NCBI RefSeq assembly: GCF_003628505.1
Contig: NZ_RBZP01000002.1
Location: forward strand, 124,001-188,000
Direction: 5' to 3'
Source: Oceanobacillus halophilus
GTDB lineage: Bacteria > Bacillota > Bacilli > Bacillales > Amphibacillaceae
DNA length: 64,000 nt
Shown: positions 16,752 to 25,911 of the stretch, in pieces
How the letters are laid out: every line of letters starts with the position of its first letter
Position numbering within the stretch: the stretch's first letter is position 1
Made by a program: the position numbers and the translations under genes
The notes under the pieces: generated by a model
Database searches by the model: none
The model's input: the letters and a program-made list of their open reading frames with translations, nothing else
What the model was told of the DNA's origin: nothing

Positions 16752-17195
16752 TTAAAGGTGTTTTAATAATTCATTAAAGGCCACTTCATCTCGTTCATCG
16801 AGTGCCTTATCTATAAGTCTCAAGACATTCATTTTCTCTAATTCATCAATAATGACTGCGCTTTCAATATTGTTTTTGTCATTCGTTTCTTGGTTTTCAC
16901 GAATGTAATACGAGCCCGCAATAGAATGAAGTTGTTGCAAGAAATCGGGGAGGGTAATTAGTTTGGCCAAAGTAAGGTATACAACATCTTTACCATTTTG
17001 AAAAGCAAATTTTGCTTCCACATTCTCTACTTTCTGTGTCCTGCGGTTGATGCGGAATTCATTCGCTTCAATTGGAATAAACTGATAGTCTTTTTCATTA
17101 ATCACTACGGAGAAATATTGGTATGCCAAAACAATGCGGACATACTCGTTATCTGTTTTAATGTAATAAGGCTTCAACATTTTAACTGTTACCAT
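16752..17195 (-). CDS. IDEAL-domain protein, unknown function
   Basis: The last 30 residues contain LRLIDKALDERDEVAFNELL, the IDEAL motif (named for the I-D-x-A-L core) that occurs at the end of several small Bacillus proteins. The preceding 110 residues look like a compact beta-rich domain and are not recognised. I chose ATG 17195 (MVTVKMLKPYYIK), eight bases after GGAGG, over a GTG three codons upstream that overlaps the ribosome site. Monocistronic, with a terminator behind it. Some IDEAL proteins are regulators or protease adaptors, but that is not shown here. Confidence 0.75.
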   Translation of the reverse strand: MVTVKMLKPYYIKTDNEYVRIVLAYQYFSVVINEKDYQFIPIEANEFRINRRTQKVENVEAKFAFQNGKDVVYLTLAKLITLPDFLQQLHSIAGSYYIRENQETNDKNNIESAVIIDELEKMNVLRLIDKALDERDEVAFNELLKHL

Positions 17196-17341
17196 CCAAT
17201 CCACCTCCCTATAGTATTTGATAGGAAACCTATCTAAATTTTCAGTTAATTAATTTTACATTAATTTGGTGAAAATATCAAGGGTGAAATTTCGAAAAGT
17301 TCCACTTTTTTTATTATGCAAGTTAAACGAAACAATAAAAA

Positions 17342-17370
17342 GGACAGTATCCTGTATTCTGGAACTGCCC
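17342..17370 (-). terminator. Terminator of the P-loop gene
   Basis: GGGCAGT and ACTGTCC (minus strand, one G-U) flank a 15-base loop, seven bases after the stop and followed by TTTTTATT. Confidence 0.7.
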
Positions 17371-17377
17371 CACTTCT

Positions 17378-18415
17378 TCATTTTTGAATGATTTGTTCCT
17401 TGAGAAATTCAGAGATATTAGTTATCTCTTTTTTGCTAAAACCAAATTTGTCTTCTATTTTCTCGAGATACTCCCCTGCTTTTTTCAGTTCCACTATACC
17501 TTGTTTCATATATGATTTATATTCCCTATTAACCTGATTAATCTGACTTTCATATTTTTCATCCGTTCCAGGTGTTACTGCTTCTTCATACACATCGATA
17601 ACTTTTTCCCCTTCTCTATTCGGAAAAAATTCATGTGGATCGGTACTGTCAAAGATACATAAACCCAACTCACGTACAAGTACCATGTCCAAACTATTCG
17701 GATCAAAACTGCAGTGGTACAATTCCACACCGTACCCCTTATTCTCACAAGCTTTACTTACCTTTTTCATCAGGGTAGATTTCCCTGTACCTGCCCTGCC
17801 TTTTATATAGTAGACGGTTGAGATATTTTCAATAAGATGCGGTATTTCATTTACAACCCCATCTACGGTATTCGTACCAAATAAACGATGATATACTTTA
17901 CTTTCAAACCTCTGTTTCTCTCGCTTTTCTACATGCTCTTGAATAACATCATCAGCAAGTTCATCTGCACGTTCAAAATCCATTTCATTAATATAGATTT
18001 TTTCTAGATCATCATGTACTTTTAATCCAGTTGCAAAATTTTTATAAGCTTCTTCATTGTAGTAAGTGAATTTTTCTTCCAAATCAGTATCTAATACAGG
18101 TCGATGTTTCATAAATAAACTGCAATCAATTTCTATGGCACCAGCTAGGTCTGGTGTTGAAATCCGGTCATTAATAATTGCCAACGACTTTTCCCGAATG
18201 ATAACACCATCAAGATATTTTTTCCCTAGAGGACTGAGTAAAACTTCTATTTCTCTCTGTGACTTATAATAATCAATCATTTGATGGATTATGGATGTTT
18301 TCAAGGTATGTGACGGATGTTTTAGAATAATAACCTGATTTAGTTCCTCAACATTACTATGAATGTAATTAACGAAGCCTTCTGCTGTATTTGCACTTAC
18401 ATAGTATTTCTTCAA
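17378..18415 (-). CDS. P-loop ATPase of the PRK06851 type, unknown function
   Basis: A 345-residue protein with two tandem nucleotide-binding-like halves. The second half has a textbook Walker A, YYIKGRAGTGKSTLMKKV (about 200-217), while the first has only a degenerate loop (LKHPSHTLKTSIIHQM, about 30-45). This twin arrangement is typical of a conserved Bacillales/Clostridia family annotated only as ATPase. The start is TTG at 18415 after AAAGGA. The C-terminus (about 280-345) is a charged helical region. Neighbours give no hint of a pathway. Confidence 0.75.
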   Translation of the reverse strand: MKKYYVSANTAEGFVNYIHSNVEELNQVIILKHPSHTLKTSIIHQMIDYYKSQREIEVLLSPLGKKYLDGVIIREKSLAIINDRISTPDLAGAIEIDCSLFMKHRPVLDTDLEEKFTYYNEEAYKNFATGLKVHDDLEKIYINEMDFERADELADDVIQEHVEKREKQRFESKVYHRLFGTNTVDGVVNEIPHLIENISTVYYIKGRAGTGKSTLMKKVSKACENKGYGVELYHCSFDPNSLDMVLVRELGLCIFDSTDPHEFFPNREGEKVIDVYEEAVTPGTDEKYESQINQVNREYKSYMKQGIVELKKAGEYLEKIEDKFGFSKKEITNISEFLKEQIIQK

Positions 18416-18517
18416 AAAGACACATCCTTTATTAAGTTCTGCTATAAATTATGATAACACTAGGCTGATGGTGAATCTTTGAATTTAGCATATGTGATCC
18501 TAAACTAGCATGTACGA

Positions 18518-18877
18518 TTATCTTGAAGAGATTTCTTTTCTTTCCTCTTCTGTAAAAACTCGAGACCTAGTCAGGAACCGTTTTCCTTCTGGTCCTTCTA
18601 ATGAAAACATTCCACCACGGCCATCAACTACATCAATGATAAGCTGAGTATGTTTCCAATAGTCATACTGATCTTTGGCTATATAAAATGGAGTATCTCC
18701 TATCCTTCCTAGTAAAACATCCGAATCACCGGTACGAAACTCATCCCTTGGATAACACATCGGTGAACTCCCATCACAGCATCCACCTGATTGGTGAAAC
18801 ATTAATGGCCCATGAAGATTTTTTAATTTACGAATTAACTCCAGTGCATCATCTGTAGCAATAACACGTTGAACCAT
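18518..18877 (-). CDS. DUF779 protein, aldehyde dehydrogenase partner
   Basis: A 119-residue DUF779 protein: the motif HQSGGCCDGSSPMCYPR near residue 28 with its paired cysteines, then a beta-rich core and LEGPEGKRFLTRSR at the end. DUF779 genes are very often next to NAD-dependent acetaldehyde dehydrogenases, as here (the aldehyde dehydrogenase ends 400 bases upstream on the same strand). The role is unknown; the cysteine-rich loop may bind metal. A MITE-like element separates it from the dehydrogenase, so co-transcription is uncertain. Confidence 0.85.
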   Translation of the reverse strand: MVQRVIATDDALELIRKLKNLHGPLMFHQSGGCCDGSSPMCYPRDEFRTGDSDVLLGRIGDTPFYIAKDQYDYWKHTQLIIDVVDGRGGMFSLEGPEGKRFLTRSRVFTEEERKEISSR

Positions 18878-19028
18878 GAGAATCCTCTCCTTTTTGTGGT
18901 AGTTTCAGATAGGTTCTTTCCATATACATTATTCTATATAAAAAAAGGAGCAATTCTTCACTAACAATTGCCCCTTCCGTATTATTAATTTACTTTTAAA
19001 TCTAACTCAATAAAAGCTATGGCTTTTT

Positions 19029-19279
19029 AAAAGGCTTTTTTTCTTATAGTTTCTTGCTTTTTGAAGTACAGTTGATAGAAACTACTAATTTATTTAATAC
19101 AGAATAGTTAGCTCTCGCTTTCACTTATGAATGTTTTCTGCTGGCAATCGCTCCGGCAGAATACTTCGCTTTCCGTAGCGGATCTATAGCAGTATTATGA
19201 ATTAAAGATATCAACAGTCTATATAAAATGTAAGATAAAGTTATGTTAAAAAGCAATAATTTAAGAAAAGAGCCTTTTA
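19029..19279. repeat. MITE-like element, copy A (short form)
   Basis: Imperfect terminal inverted repeats: the left end AAAAGGC-T(7)-CTTATAGTT...GCTTTTTGAAG mirrors the right end GTTAAAAAGCAATAATTTAAGAAAAGAGCCTTTT. Inside are the family marks GTTGATAGAAACT, GAATAG, GCTCTCGCTTTCACTTATGA, CTCCGGCAGAATACTTCGCTTTCC and CAACAGTCTATATAAAAT. This copy has only a rudimentary GC-rich core. The right end runs into the stop codon of the aldehyde dehydrogenase. Confidence 0.85.
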
Positions 19280-20797
19280 AAATAATCCAGCCGCACTTTC
19301 GCTATAATTAATTAATAAATTTTTTGTTTGCTGATAATGGTCAAGCATCATTAAGTGATTTTCTCTTCCAATACCAGATTTTTTATACCCTCCAAATGCA
19401 GCATGTGCCGGATATTGATGATAACAGTTCGTCCATACACGTCCAGCTTCAATTCCACGACCAAATCGATAGGCTGTATTAATGTTTCTCGTCCAAACCC
19501 CTGCTCCTAAACCATATAATGTATCATTTGCAATCTCCAGTGCTTCATCTTTATCCTTAAATGTGGTTACAGAAAGCACTGGGCCAAAGATTTCTTCCTG
19601 GAAGATTCGCATTTTGTTATTCCCTTTGAAGATGGTTGGCTGTACATAATAACCGTTTACCAGCTCTCCTTCCAGTTTATTGATATTACCACCAGTAAGA
19701 ACTTCTGCTCCTTCTTGTTTACCGATGTCTAAATATGAAGTAATCTTTTCCATCTGTTCTTTCGACGCTTGTGCACCCATCATTGTTTCTGTATCAAGTG
19801 GGTGACCAATTTTAATTTGTTTCACACGTTCAATAGCTTTATCCATAAAGTCATCATAAATGGATTCATGAATAAGCGCTCGGGACGGACATGTACAAAC
19901 TTCCCCTTGGTTTAAAGCGAACATCACCATTCCCTCTACCGCTTTATCTAGAAAGCCATCATCTTTATCCATGACATCTTCAAAAAAGATATTTGGTGAC
20001 TTCCCACCGAGTTCTAATGTTACTGGAATAATATTTTCAGATGCATACTGCATAATTAAACGACCTGTTGTGGTTTCACCCGTAAATGCTACTTTTGAAA
20101 TTCCAGAATTTGTTGCTAGTGGCTTTCCAGCTTCCACTCCGAAGCCATTAACAACATTTAAAACTCCTGCTGGTAACAAATCTTGAATTAATTCTAGTAA
20201 AATATGAATGGATGCTGGCGTCTGTTCTGCTGGTTTTAATACGACACAGTTACCAGTTGCTAAAGCAGGTGCTAATTTCCAAGTAGCCATAAGTATTGGA
20301 AAGTTCCAAGGAATAATTTGCCCTACGACTCCAAGTGGTTCATGGAAATGATAGGCTACCGTATCTGGATCGATTTGACTAATGCCACCTTCTTGTGCAC
20401 GGATGGTACCAGCAAAATAGCGAAAATGATCAATAGCTAGTGGTATGTCTGCTGCCAGTGTCTCTCGAACGGCTTTTCCATTATCCCATGTCTCAGCAAC
20501 TGCTAACTTTTCTTTATTTTCTTCCATTCGATCAGCAATTTTATTTAAAATATTTGATCGTTCAGCTACCGAAGTTTTCCCCCATCCATCTTTCGCTGCA
20601 TGGGCCGCATCAACTGCTAGCTGAATATCTTCTTTTGTTGACCTGGCTACTTCACAAAACACTTCTCCTGTTACCGGTGTAACATTAGTAAAGTACTGCC
20701 CTTTAACAGGTGGCCGATATTCACCACCAATAAAATTATCATAGCGTTTTTCAAACGAAACGATAGAACCTGTTGAATTAGGATTACTGTACCTCAT
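19277..20797 (-). CDS. NAD-dependent (acet)aldehyde dehydrogenase, AcoD/ExaC type
   Basis: A 506-residue aldehyde dehydrogenase oxidising aldehydes to acids in the cytoplasm. Visible marks are the NAD-binding [17 protein letters not shown], the GETTTGR loop, the catalytic glutamate in [10 protein letters not shown] and the catalytic cysteine in [15 protein letters not shown]. The double-cysteine form CTC is typical of the acetaldehyde dehydrogenase subgroup found with DUF779 proteins, and a DUF779 gene follows here. ATG at 20797 follows AAGGAGGAGT. The physiological substrate is inferred from the subgroup only. Confidence 0.93.
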   Translation of the reverse strand: MRYSNPNSTGSIVSFEKRYDNFIGGEYRPPVKGQYFTNVTPVTGEVFCEVARSTKEDIQLAVDAAHAAKDGWGKTSVAERSNILNKIADRMEENKEKLAVAETWDNGKAVRETLAADIPLAIDHFRYFAGTIRAQEGGISQIDPDTVAYHFHEPLGVVGQIIPWNFPILMATWKLAPALATGNCVVLKPAEQTPASIHILLELIQDLLPAGVLNVVNGFGVEAGKPLATNSGISKVAFTGETTTGRLIMQYASENIIPVTLELGGKSPNIFFEDVMDKDDGFLDKAVEGMVMFALNQGEVCTCPSRALIHESIYDDFMDKAIERVKQIKIGHPLDTETMMGAQASKEQMEKITSYLDIGKQEGAEVLTGGNINKLEGELVNGYYVQPTIFKGNNKMRIFQEEIFGPVLSVTTFKDKDEALEIANDTLYGLGAGVWTRNINTAYRFGRGIEAGRVWTNCYHQYPAHAAFGGYKKSGIGRENHLMMLDHYQQTKNLLINYSESAAGLF

Positions 20798-20892
20798 TCA
20801 TTACTCCTCCTTAGATATACAAGTTACTATGTAATTCAAAGCTGCCTCTATTAAAACTTATTCCTATATTCAAGAACTATTACTTCAGACAA

Positions 20893-20932
20893 CAAAAAAA
20901 CTCTGATTCAACTATGAAATCAGAGTTTTTTT
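20893..20932 (-). terminator. Terminator of the ydjO-like gene
   Basis: AAAAAAACTCTGATTT-type arms pair perfectly (ACTCTGATT/AATCAGAGT) around a 9-base loop, with A and T runs on both sides, so it can work in either direction. It separates the ydjO-like gene from the aldehyde dehydrogenase. Confidence 0.85.
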
Positions 20933-20996
20933 AGTAGGAACTAAAAAGATAAACCATCAAACAGCTACTTTTTCATTCGATAGAGATACTTTTTTT

Positions 20997-21179
20997 TCAC
21001 TTGACCTCGGGCAGTACGCGTACTTCACGTTCCATCGTGGATTCACATAGAGGGCATGATGGTTCTTCATTAAAACTGAATGATTCCCTCATCCAACCTT
21101 GACAATCATCACTAGTACATGACCACACATTCGTTTCTACCTCTGGAACCGGTTCTTTCGGTCCGCGAGAAAATGCCAT
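20997..21179 (-). CDS. ydjO: Cold-inducible YdjO-like zinc-knuckle protein
   Basis: A 60-residue protein with two cysteine pairs, CTSDDCQGWMR and CPLC, arranged as a small zinc ribbon. The pattern W-x-C-(4)-C-x-G-W-x-R followed by C-P-L-C is that of B. subtilis YdjO, a cold-induced protein of unknown function. ATG at 21179 follows AAAGGGG. Monocistronic with a strong terminator. Assigned by motif order, not by a full alignment. Confidence 0.75.
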   Translation of the reverse strand: MAFSRGPKEPVPEVETNVWSCTSDDCQGWMRESFSFNEEPSCPLCESTMEREVRVLPEVK

Positions 21180-21260
21180 AAAAGCATCCCCTTTCCATTT
21201 CTACATTCTATTATACACCTTATAAATAAACAAAGAAAGCCCACTATGATTCTCCAGGCT

Positions 21261-22136
21261 TTAACCTATGTTTTGAACTAGGGATTCAAATACTTGTAAT
21301 GCTTTCGAATAAAACTCTTGTTGATTTTTTATGATAGAAAAATGTCTTCGGATAGGGGTACCATCAACAGGTAGCTTTTTGATTCGATTTAGCTCTAATT
21401 CCTTTTTAAAGGTTAAATCCGAGAGTAAGCTAATACCTAGTCCTGATTCCACTCCTTCTTTAATTGTTTGCGTACTTCCTAAGGATATGAGACGTGCTGG
21501 TGTGATATGATTCTTTTTAAAAAATTCTTCCAGCATCTCACGGGTACCAGATCCTTCTTCTCGTATAATCCATGTATGACCTGCCAAATAATCACTGGAA
21601 ATTGTTTCTATTAATAATGGTTCCCTAGCACTAGCGATGATATACATATCATCAGTTGCGAACTGCTCCGTTACTATTTGAGGGTGCGAGTAGTTTCCTT
21701 CTATTAAGGCAATATCAATATCGCGATAAATAAGCTTTGTCCCGATATCCTCCGTGTTGCCTATCGATACAGTTGGATTAATACGTGGGTACTCCTGTTG
21801 TAATCTTGCTAGTATTTTGGGAAGTAAGTATTCACCAATTGTATAACTAGCACCTATTTTTAATTCACCACTTGGATCATTTTTTATATCGGAAACAAGG
21901 ATCTTCATATGTTCATAATCTTTTACAATCGACTTGGCATATTGGTAAACAATCTTTCCCGCTTTATTTACTTGAACATATTTATTTGTCCGTTCTAACA
22001 ATTTTACTTCCAATTCCTTTTCCAGATTTGAAATATACTGACTTACTGCAGGCTGAGACATATGCAATGCTTCTGCAGCTCGTGAAAAGTTCTTACGTTC
22101 CACAACCTCTATAAAGACAATCAGTTGTTGATCCAT
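21261..22136 (-). CDS. LysR-family regulator divergent from yeiH
   Basis: A 291-residue LysR-type activator: N-terminal winged helix (FSRAAEALHMSQPAVSQYISNL, shown here as separate parts FSRAAEALHMSQ and PAVSQYISNL), linker helix, then a periplasmic-binding-protein-like effector domain with the GLGISLLSD motif near 230. It resembles the CysL/YeiE branch. Gene pairs of this type with yeiH are common, which suggests that it activates the exporter in response to sulfur- or amino-acid-related metabolites. ATG at 22136 follows GAGGTGGAG. Confidence 0.9.
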   Translation of the reverse strand: MDQQLIVFIEVVERKNFSRAAEALHMSQPAVSQYISNLEKELEVKLLERTNKYVQVNKAGKIVYQYAKSIVKDYEHMKILVSDIKNDPSGELKIGASYTIGEYLLPKILARLQQEYPRINPTVSIGNTEDIGTKLIYRDIDIALIEGNYSHPQIVTEQFATDDMYIIASAREPLLIETISSDYLAGHTWIIREEGSGTREMLEEFFKKNHITPARLISLGSTQTIKEGVESGLGISLLSDLTFKKELELNRIKKLPVDGTPIRRHFSIIKNQQEFYSKALQVFESLVQNIG

Positions 22137-22148
22137 TCATCTCCACCT

Positions 22149-22175
22149 CATAAGTTATAATAAGTATAACTTATG
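22149..22175. promoter_or_regulatory. Palindromic operator in the lysR-yeiH divergent gap
   Basis: CATAAGTTAT and ATAACTTATG are perfect 10-base inverted arms with a 7-base centre, containing the T-N11-A core of LysR boxes. It starts 13 bases upstream of the lysR start codon, where autorepression is usual, and 84 bases upstream of yeiH. Confidence 0.7.
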
Positions 22176-22258
22176 ATAACAATAATTATTATTTATTTCA
22201 CTTATTATAATACAAAAACTATAATAAACATTAGGTAATTATAGAGAGGAATGTTGAT

Positions 22259-23284
22259 ATGTCAGGACAAACAAAATCAAAAGAAAAAAGCTATTGGAAA
22301 AGCATGTCACTCGGTATAGGGTTTACTTTCGTATTTGCACTGATCGGATTTTTGTTATCCCTTGTTCCGGGTTTTGACCGTATTGGTCCATTAGCATCAG
22401 CAATTATTCTTGCCATTATCTATCGTCAATTATTTGGATATCCAGAAAAGTTTCGTATCGGTATTCAATTTTCATCAAAGTATTTATTGCGATTTGCGAT
22501 TATTTTGTATGGTTTAAAATTAAACATTGATGTTATTTTTAATGATGGTCTTGGATTGCTTGTGAAAGGAGCGGTAACGATTATCTTTGCCATCCTTGTG
22601 ACGATGTTTTTGGCGAAGGTACTCAAAGCAAATATGCAAATGGCACTTTTGCTAGGTGTTGGCACGGGTGTCTGTGGGGCAGCAGCGATAGCAGCTGTGG
22701 CACCAATCATTAAATCTAAGGACGAAGATACTGCTATTAGTGTTGGGATTATTGCACTAGTCGGCACGGTGTTTTCTATTATATATGCACTATTACTACC
22801 ACTATTACCTATCTCCGATATACAATATGGTATCTGGTCTGGACTAAGCTTACACGAACTTGCACATGTTGCTTTGGCTGCAGAACCTGCTGGAGAAGAA
22901 GCACTAGCGATGGCTCTTTTGGCTAAACTAGGTCGTGTATTTTTATTAGTTCCACTATGTTTTGTATTAATTATCTGGATGAAAAATCGTAAAAAACATG
23001 AGGAAGACAATACTGCCAAAATCACTTTCCCATGGTTTTTAGTAGGTTTTGTTGCTATGAGTTTATTTGGCAGCTATGTACTAGGGACCTACATACCAGT
23101 GACGGATAAGGTTATGGATAGCGTAAGTTTGATTACCACCTTCATTCTGACTTCAGCTATGGTTGGGCTTGGTCTGAATGTTAGTCTAAAAGATGTGCGT
23201 ACAAGAGCATTACGTCCATTTATTGCGATGATTATTGCTTCAGTACTGGTATCTCTAATAATGTATTGGATTGCTGGAATTTAA
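22259..23284 (+). CDS. yeiH: YeiH/UPF0324 family membrane protein, putative sulfate/sulfonate exporter
   Basis: A 341-residue membrane protein with about nine to ten hydrophobic segments. The family motif LLLGVGTGVCGAAAIAAVAP (about 129-148) and the later HELAHVALAAEPAG and GLGLNVSLKDV segments are clear. UPF0324 proteins have been proposed to export sulfate or related anions, but direct evidence is thin. ATG at 22259 follows GAGAGGAA. Control by the divergent LysR protein is likely from the layout. Confidence 0.92.
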   Translation: MSGQTKSKEKSYWKSMSLGIGFTFVFALIGFLLSLVPGFDRIGPLASAIILAIIYRQLFGYPEKFRIGIQFSSKYLLRFAIILYGLKLNIDVIFNDGLGLLVKGAVTIIFAILVTMFLAKVLKANMQMALLLGVGTGVCGAAAIAAVAPIIKSKDEDTAISVGIIALVGTVFSIIYALLLPLLPISDIQYGIWSGLSLHELAHVALAAEPAGEEALAMALLAKLGRVFLLVPLCFVLIIWMKNRKKHEEDNTAKITFPWFLVGFVAMSLFGSYVLGTYIPVTDKVMDSVSLITTFILTSAMVGLGLNVSLKDVRTRALRPFIAMIIASVLVSLIMYWIAGI

Positions 23285-23304
23285 TATTCCTTTGTCCTAA
23301 TGGA

Positions 23305-23470
23305 GTAGCACGTGTCCAGACCTGGGCAGCGAGGGTACTACTTGATTAATCTTCTTTACGCCTTTAAGTACTCTACTGGAGCGAATGGCAACACAAAACT
23401 TTCATAAGTGTGAAAGATTGCTACATTATTCTTAATTAGATAATTCAAGGATTTGTATCAACTCCGTAAT
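23305..23470. repeat. Degraded MITE-like element, copy G
   Basis: Contains CAGCGAGGGTACTACTTGATTAATCTTCTTT (in part), matching a stretch of copy E near 54.25 kb, and GGAGCGAATGGCAACACAAA, ATAAGTGTGAAAG and TTGTATCAACTCCGTAAT, matching the right half of copy C. The left end is missing. Confidence 0.65.
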
Positions 23471-23481
23471 AGCTAAAAAAA

Positions 23482-23785
23482 GAGGTTGAGACATAACTAA
23501 AGTGTTTAACTCAGAAAACGAACAATGTGCTACATAGCGGAGGAAATATACGTAGACTCCTTGAAAAAAGAAGACCACTTTTTTCTGCGTGCGATGTTTC
23601 GCTGCCGAAGCGTTCCTTGTCCTGCGAGAAGAAGAGCATCGGTGAGACTACGTAGTGCGGAAGCACAAAGGAGGCTCACCAGCTCCCCTAAGGTGCGCGA
23701 AGTATATTTCCGGAGCGGTATTTATGCACCGATTCACCAATCATGTTCGGGTTTTCCTTTGAGAAAATAGTTTTGTCCCAGCCTC
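23482..23785. repeat. Long copy of the hairpin repeat with GC-rich core
   Basis: Outer arms GAGGTTGAGACATAAC and TTTTGTCCCAGCCTC match the short copy at 14.39 kb but lie 300 bases apart. Between them is a GC-rich core (TAGCGGAGGAAATATACG, TTCTGCGTGCGATG, CGAAGCGTTCCTTGTCCTGC, GGTGAGACTACG) that also occurs inside MITE-like copies B and D. An 81-codon frame across it is a by-product of the GC-rich core. Confidence 0.85.
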
Positions 23786-23797
23786 TTTTTTGTTCAT

Positions 23798-24541
23798 TTA
23801 TAGTACGAACTTTTCGATTGCTTTTGCTACACCATCATTATCATTCGTATCGGTCACATGATTGGAAACATTTTTAATTGCTTCTTGTGCATTGCCCATC
23901 GCTACACCAATCCCTGCTTCTTGAATCATTTTAATGTCATTTAGACTATCCCCACACGCCATTACCTCATCCATTGTGATACCTATCTTCTCACATAAAA
24001 AATGCAATGCTCTCGCTTTGCTAACTCCCTTTGGATTAGCTTCGACATTAATCGGTAATGAATTAGTCAGTTCTAGTTCTTTATAATAGGATAGTTCTTT
24101 CACCATTTGATCCAACTTATTCTTATCCCTCGACTCACAACCAAATTTCAGCCACTTATATTCATAAAAATTCTCAGGGGCTTCATTGCGAAATGCGCCA
24201 TCTGTGGATATCATCCACATATATACCCCAACTTCTTTTCCGATGCTCCATAGTTTTTCAATTAGTGCAGTATCTAGTAAATGCTGGTCAAGCAGATTTT
24301 TATCAACGGTCCAGACTTCTCCACCATTTGCCGTAATAAGATAAGATGTTAGTTTTAATTCTTCTGCATAGGGATAGCAAGTCCGAAATCCGCGACCAGT
24401 ACTTAACACCACATGAATATCTTTATCCAATGCCCTAGAAATTGCTTCTTTAGTTCTCGAAGAAACCTCATGTTTAGTTGTTAATAATGTACCATCCATA
24501 TCTAAAGCGATTAATTTGACCTTTTTGTTCTTTTCTATCAT
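23798..24541 (-). CDS. HAD-superfamily (Cof-type) phosphatase
   Basis: A 247-residue HAD hydrolase of the Cof/C2B-cap class, usually phosphatases of sugar phosphates or nucleotides. Motif I is ALDMDGTLL with the nucleophile D14, motif II is VLSTGRG, motif III is the lysine in PKGVSKARAL and motif IV is MACGDSLNDIKMI. The start ATG at 24541 lies two bases after the stop of the upstream MFS gene, with AAGGAG inside that gene's end, so the two are co-translated. Substrate unknown. Confidence 0.9.
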   Translation of the reverse strand: MIEKNKKVKLIALDMDGTLLTTKHEVSSRTKEAISRALDKDIHVVLSTGRGFRTCYPYAEELKLTSYLITANGGEVWTVDKNLLDQHLLDTALIEKLWSIGKEVGVYMWMISTDGAFRNEAPENFYEYKWLKFGCESRDKNKLDQMVKELSYYKELELTNSLPINVEANPKGVSKARALHFLCEKIGITMDEVMACGDSLNDIKMIQEAGIGVAMGNAQEAIKNVSNHVTDTNDNDGVAKAIEKFVL

Positions 24542-24543
24542 GA

Positions 24544-25677
24544 TTACACTCCTTCATTTATCTTTTCAGACGAAACCTTTAGATTCCGATCAAAAAATTT
24601 AGTTGTTATAAATGGGATTAATAGTATCGCAATTATAACAAAGAATAAAACTTCCATATCATAAACATCTACTATTATACCGCCAATCACTGGACCTAAC
24701 ATTCTCCCAACAGCTGCAATGCTATTTACCAAACCTTGATAAAAGCCTGAACGACCTTTAGGCGCTAATTCGTTAGCCAATGTTGGGAACGCCGGCCACA
24801 TTATGACCTCTCCCATTGTTAAGATCATCATTGCTATAGCAAACATCGTAAATTCTCCAGCAAACATTGCAATGGTAAATGACAAAATCATAATCACTGT
24901 ACCAATATATATTTGCATTTTGGTTGATGTAATACGGTCTGTAATCCATTTTACCAAAGGTTGGGACAAAACGATAAGAAAACCATTTATTGCCCATAAG
25001 GTACTATACTGTTCAAGTGGGATTCCAATTTCCTGTGTATAGGGTGCAATGGTTGCTTGCCATTGTGTGTATGCAATCCAGATTATCAAAAAACCACTAC
25101 ATAAAATAAGCAATGCAGTAAATGCTGATTTATCTTTTATTTCGGCGCTCTGCCCTATTACAGAAGTATGCATTTGTTTGTCACTAACATTATCAAACTT
25201 CTTAAACGAAGTTAAAACGATAAAGAAAAATACCGCAAATAGTGATGCATTTGCAATAAAGATATAATCAAAGGAAACACTTGCAACATAACCACCAATG
25301 GTTGCTCCTAAAGCCACCCCTAAATTTTGCGCTACGTAAATTGCATTAAATGTTCGTCTACCACCTTCAGGCCAGAGAGAGCCTGCCATTGCATACATCA
25401 CTGGCCATGTTATTCCTGATCCAAGCCCCATTAACACCAAAAACACGGCATAAGCGGTAATTTCTCGATGGAAAAATGAAAGCATAATAGCAGAAAGCAT
25501 CGACAATAATGTTCCGTAAAGCATCGTCTTATACGGACTATATCGATCAAAAAGAGTTCCACCAATCAAATTCCCTATTACGTTCGCTGCTTGATTAAAC
25601 ATTAAAATAAACCCAGCAAATGCTAAGGTTCTACCAAGTTCATTGTGTATATAAATCGAATTTAAAGGCCACAACAA
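24544..25677 (-). CDS. MFS transporter, YttB-like, start codon unresolved
   Basis: A major facilitator with about eleven visible membrane segments. The frame as given starts at a TTG inside the first segment (LWPLNSIYIHNELG), which is too late. In the same frame, sequence upstream to 25737 reads RPKQIWLLVAATTINVTGGS, clearly the missing first helix of a YttB-like drug exporter. Between that and the in-frame TAA at 25863-region start (position 25865 or before; the nearest is at 25743-25747 side) there is no ATG, GTG or TTG. A non-standard start, a small frameshift or a recent start-codon loss are all possible. It is coupled to the HAD gene. Confidence 0.75.
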   Translation of the reverse strand: MLWPLNSIYIHNELGRTLAFAGFILMFNQAANVIGNLIGGTLFDRYSPYKTMLYGTLLSMLSAIMLSFFHREITAYAVFLVLMGLGSGITWPVMYAMAGSLWPEGGRRTFNAIYVAQNLGVALGATIGGYVASVSFDYIFIANASLFAVFFFIVLTSFKKFDNVSDKQMHTSVIGQSAEIKDKSAFTALLILCSGFLIIWIAYTQWQATIAPYTQEIGIPLEQYSTLWAINGFLIVLSQPLVKWITDRITSTKMQIYIGTVIMILSFTIAMFAGEFTMFAIAMMILTMGEVIMWPAFPTLANELAPKGRSGFYQGLVNSIAAVGRMLGPVIGGIIVDVYDMEVLFFVIIAILLIPFITTKFFDRNLKVSSEKINEGV

Positions 25678-25911
25678 AGATCCACCAGTAACATTAATGG
25701 TTGTAGCTGCAACTAAAAGCCAAATTTGCTTCGGCCTATCACTCTTCTCAAATGAATTAAAATCCTTTGATATTTTAATACATTATGAGTAGATAAGCAA
25801 AACAATTAACCAATACATACACCATCCCTTAATGTTTAAATATTGTTAATTATAGAATGGAGATATGCTTAATTAAGTAATACGAAATCTATGAATAAAC
25901 AACTAACATGA

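Noticed and set aside
23525-23770. 81-codon plus-strand frame
   Set aside because: It lies wholly inside a repeat whose core recurs elsewhere in other frames and with indels.
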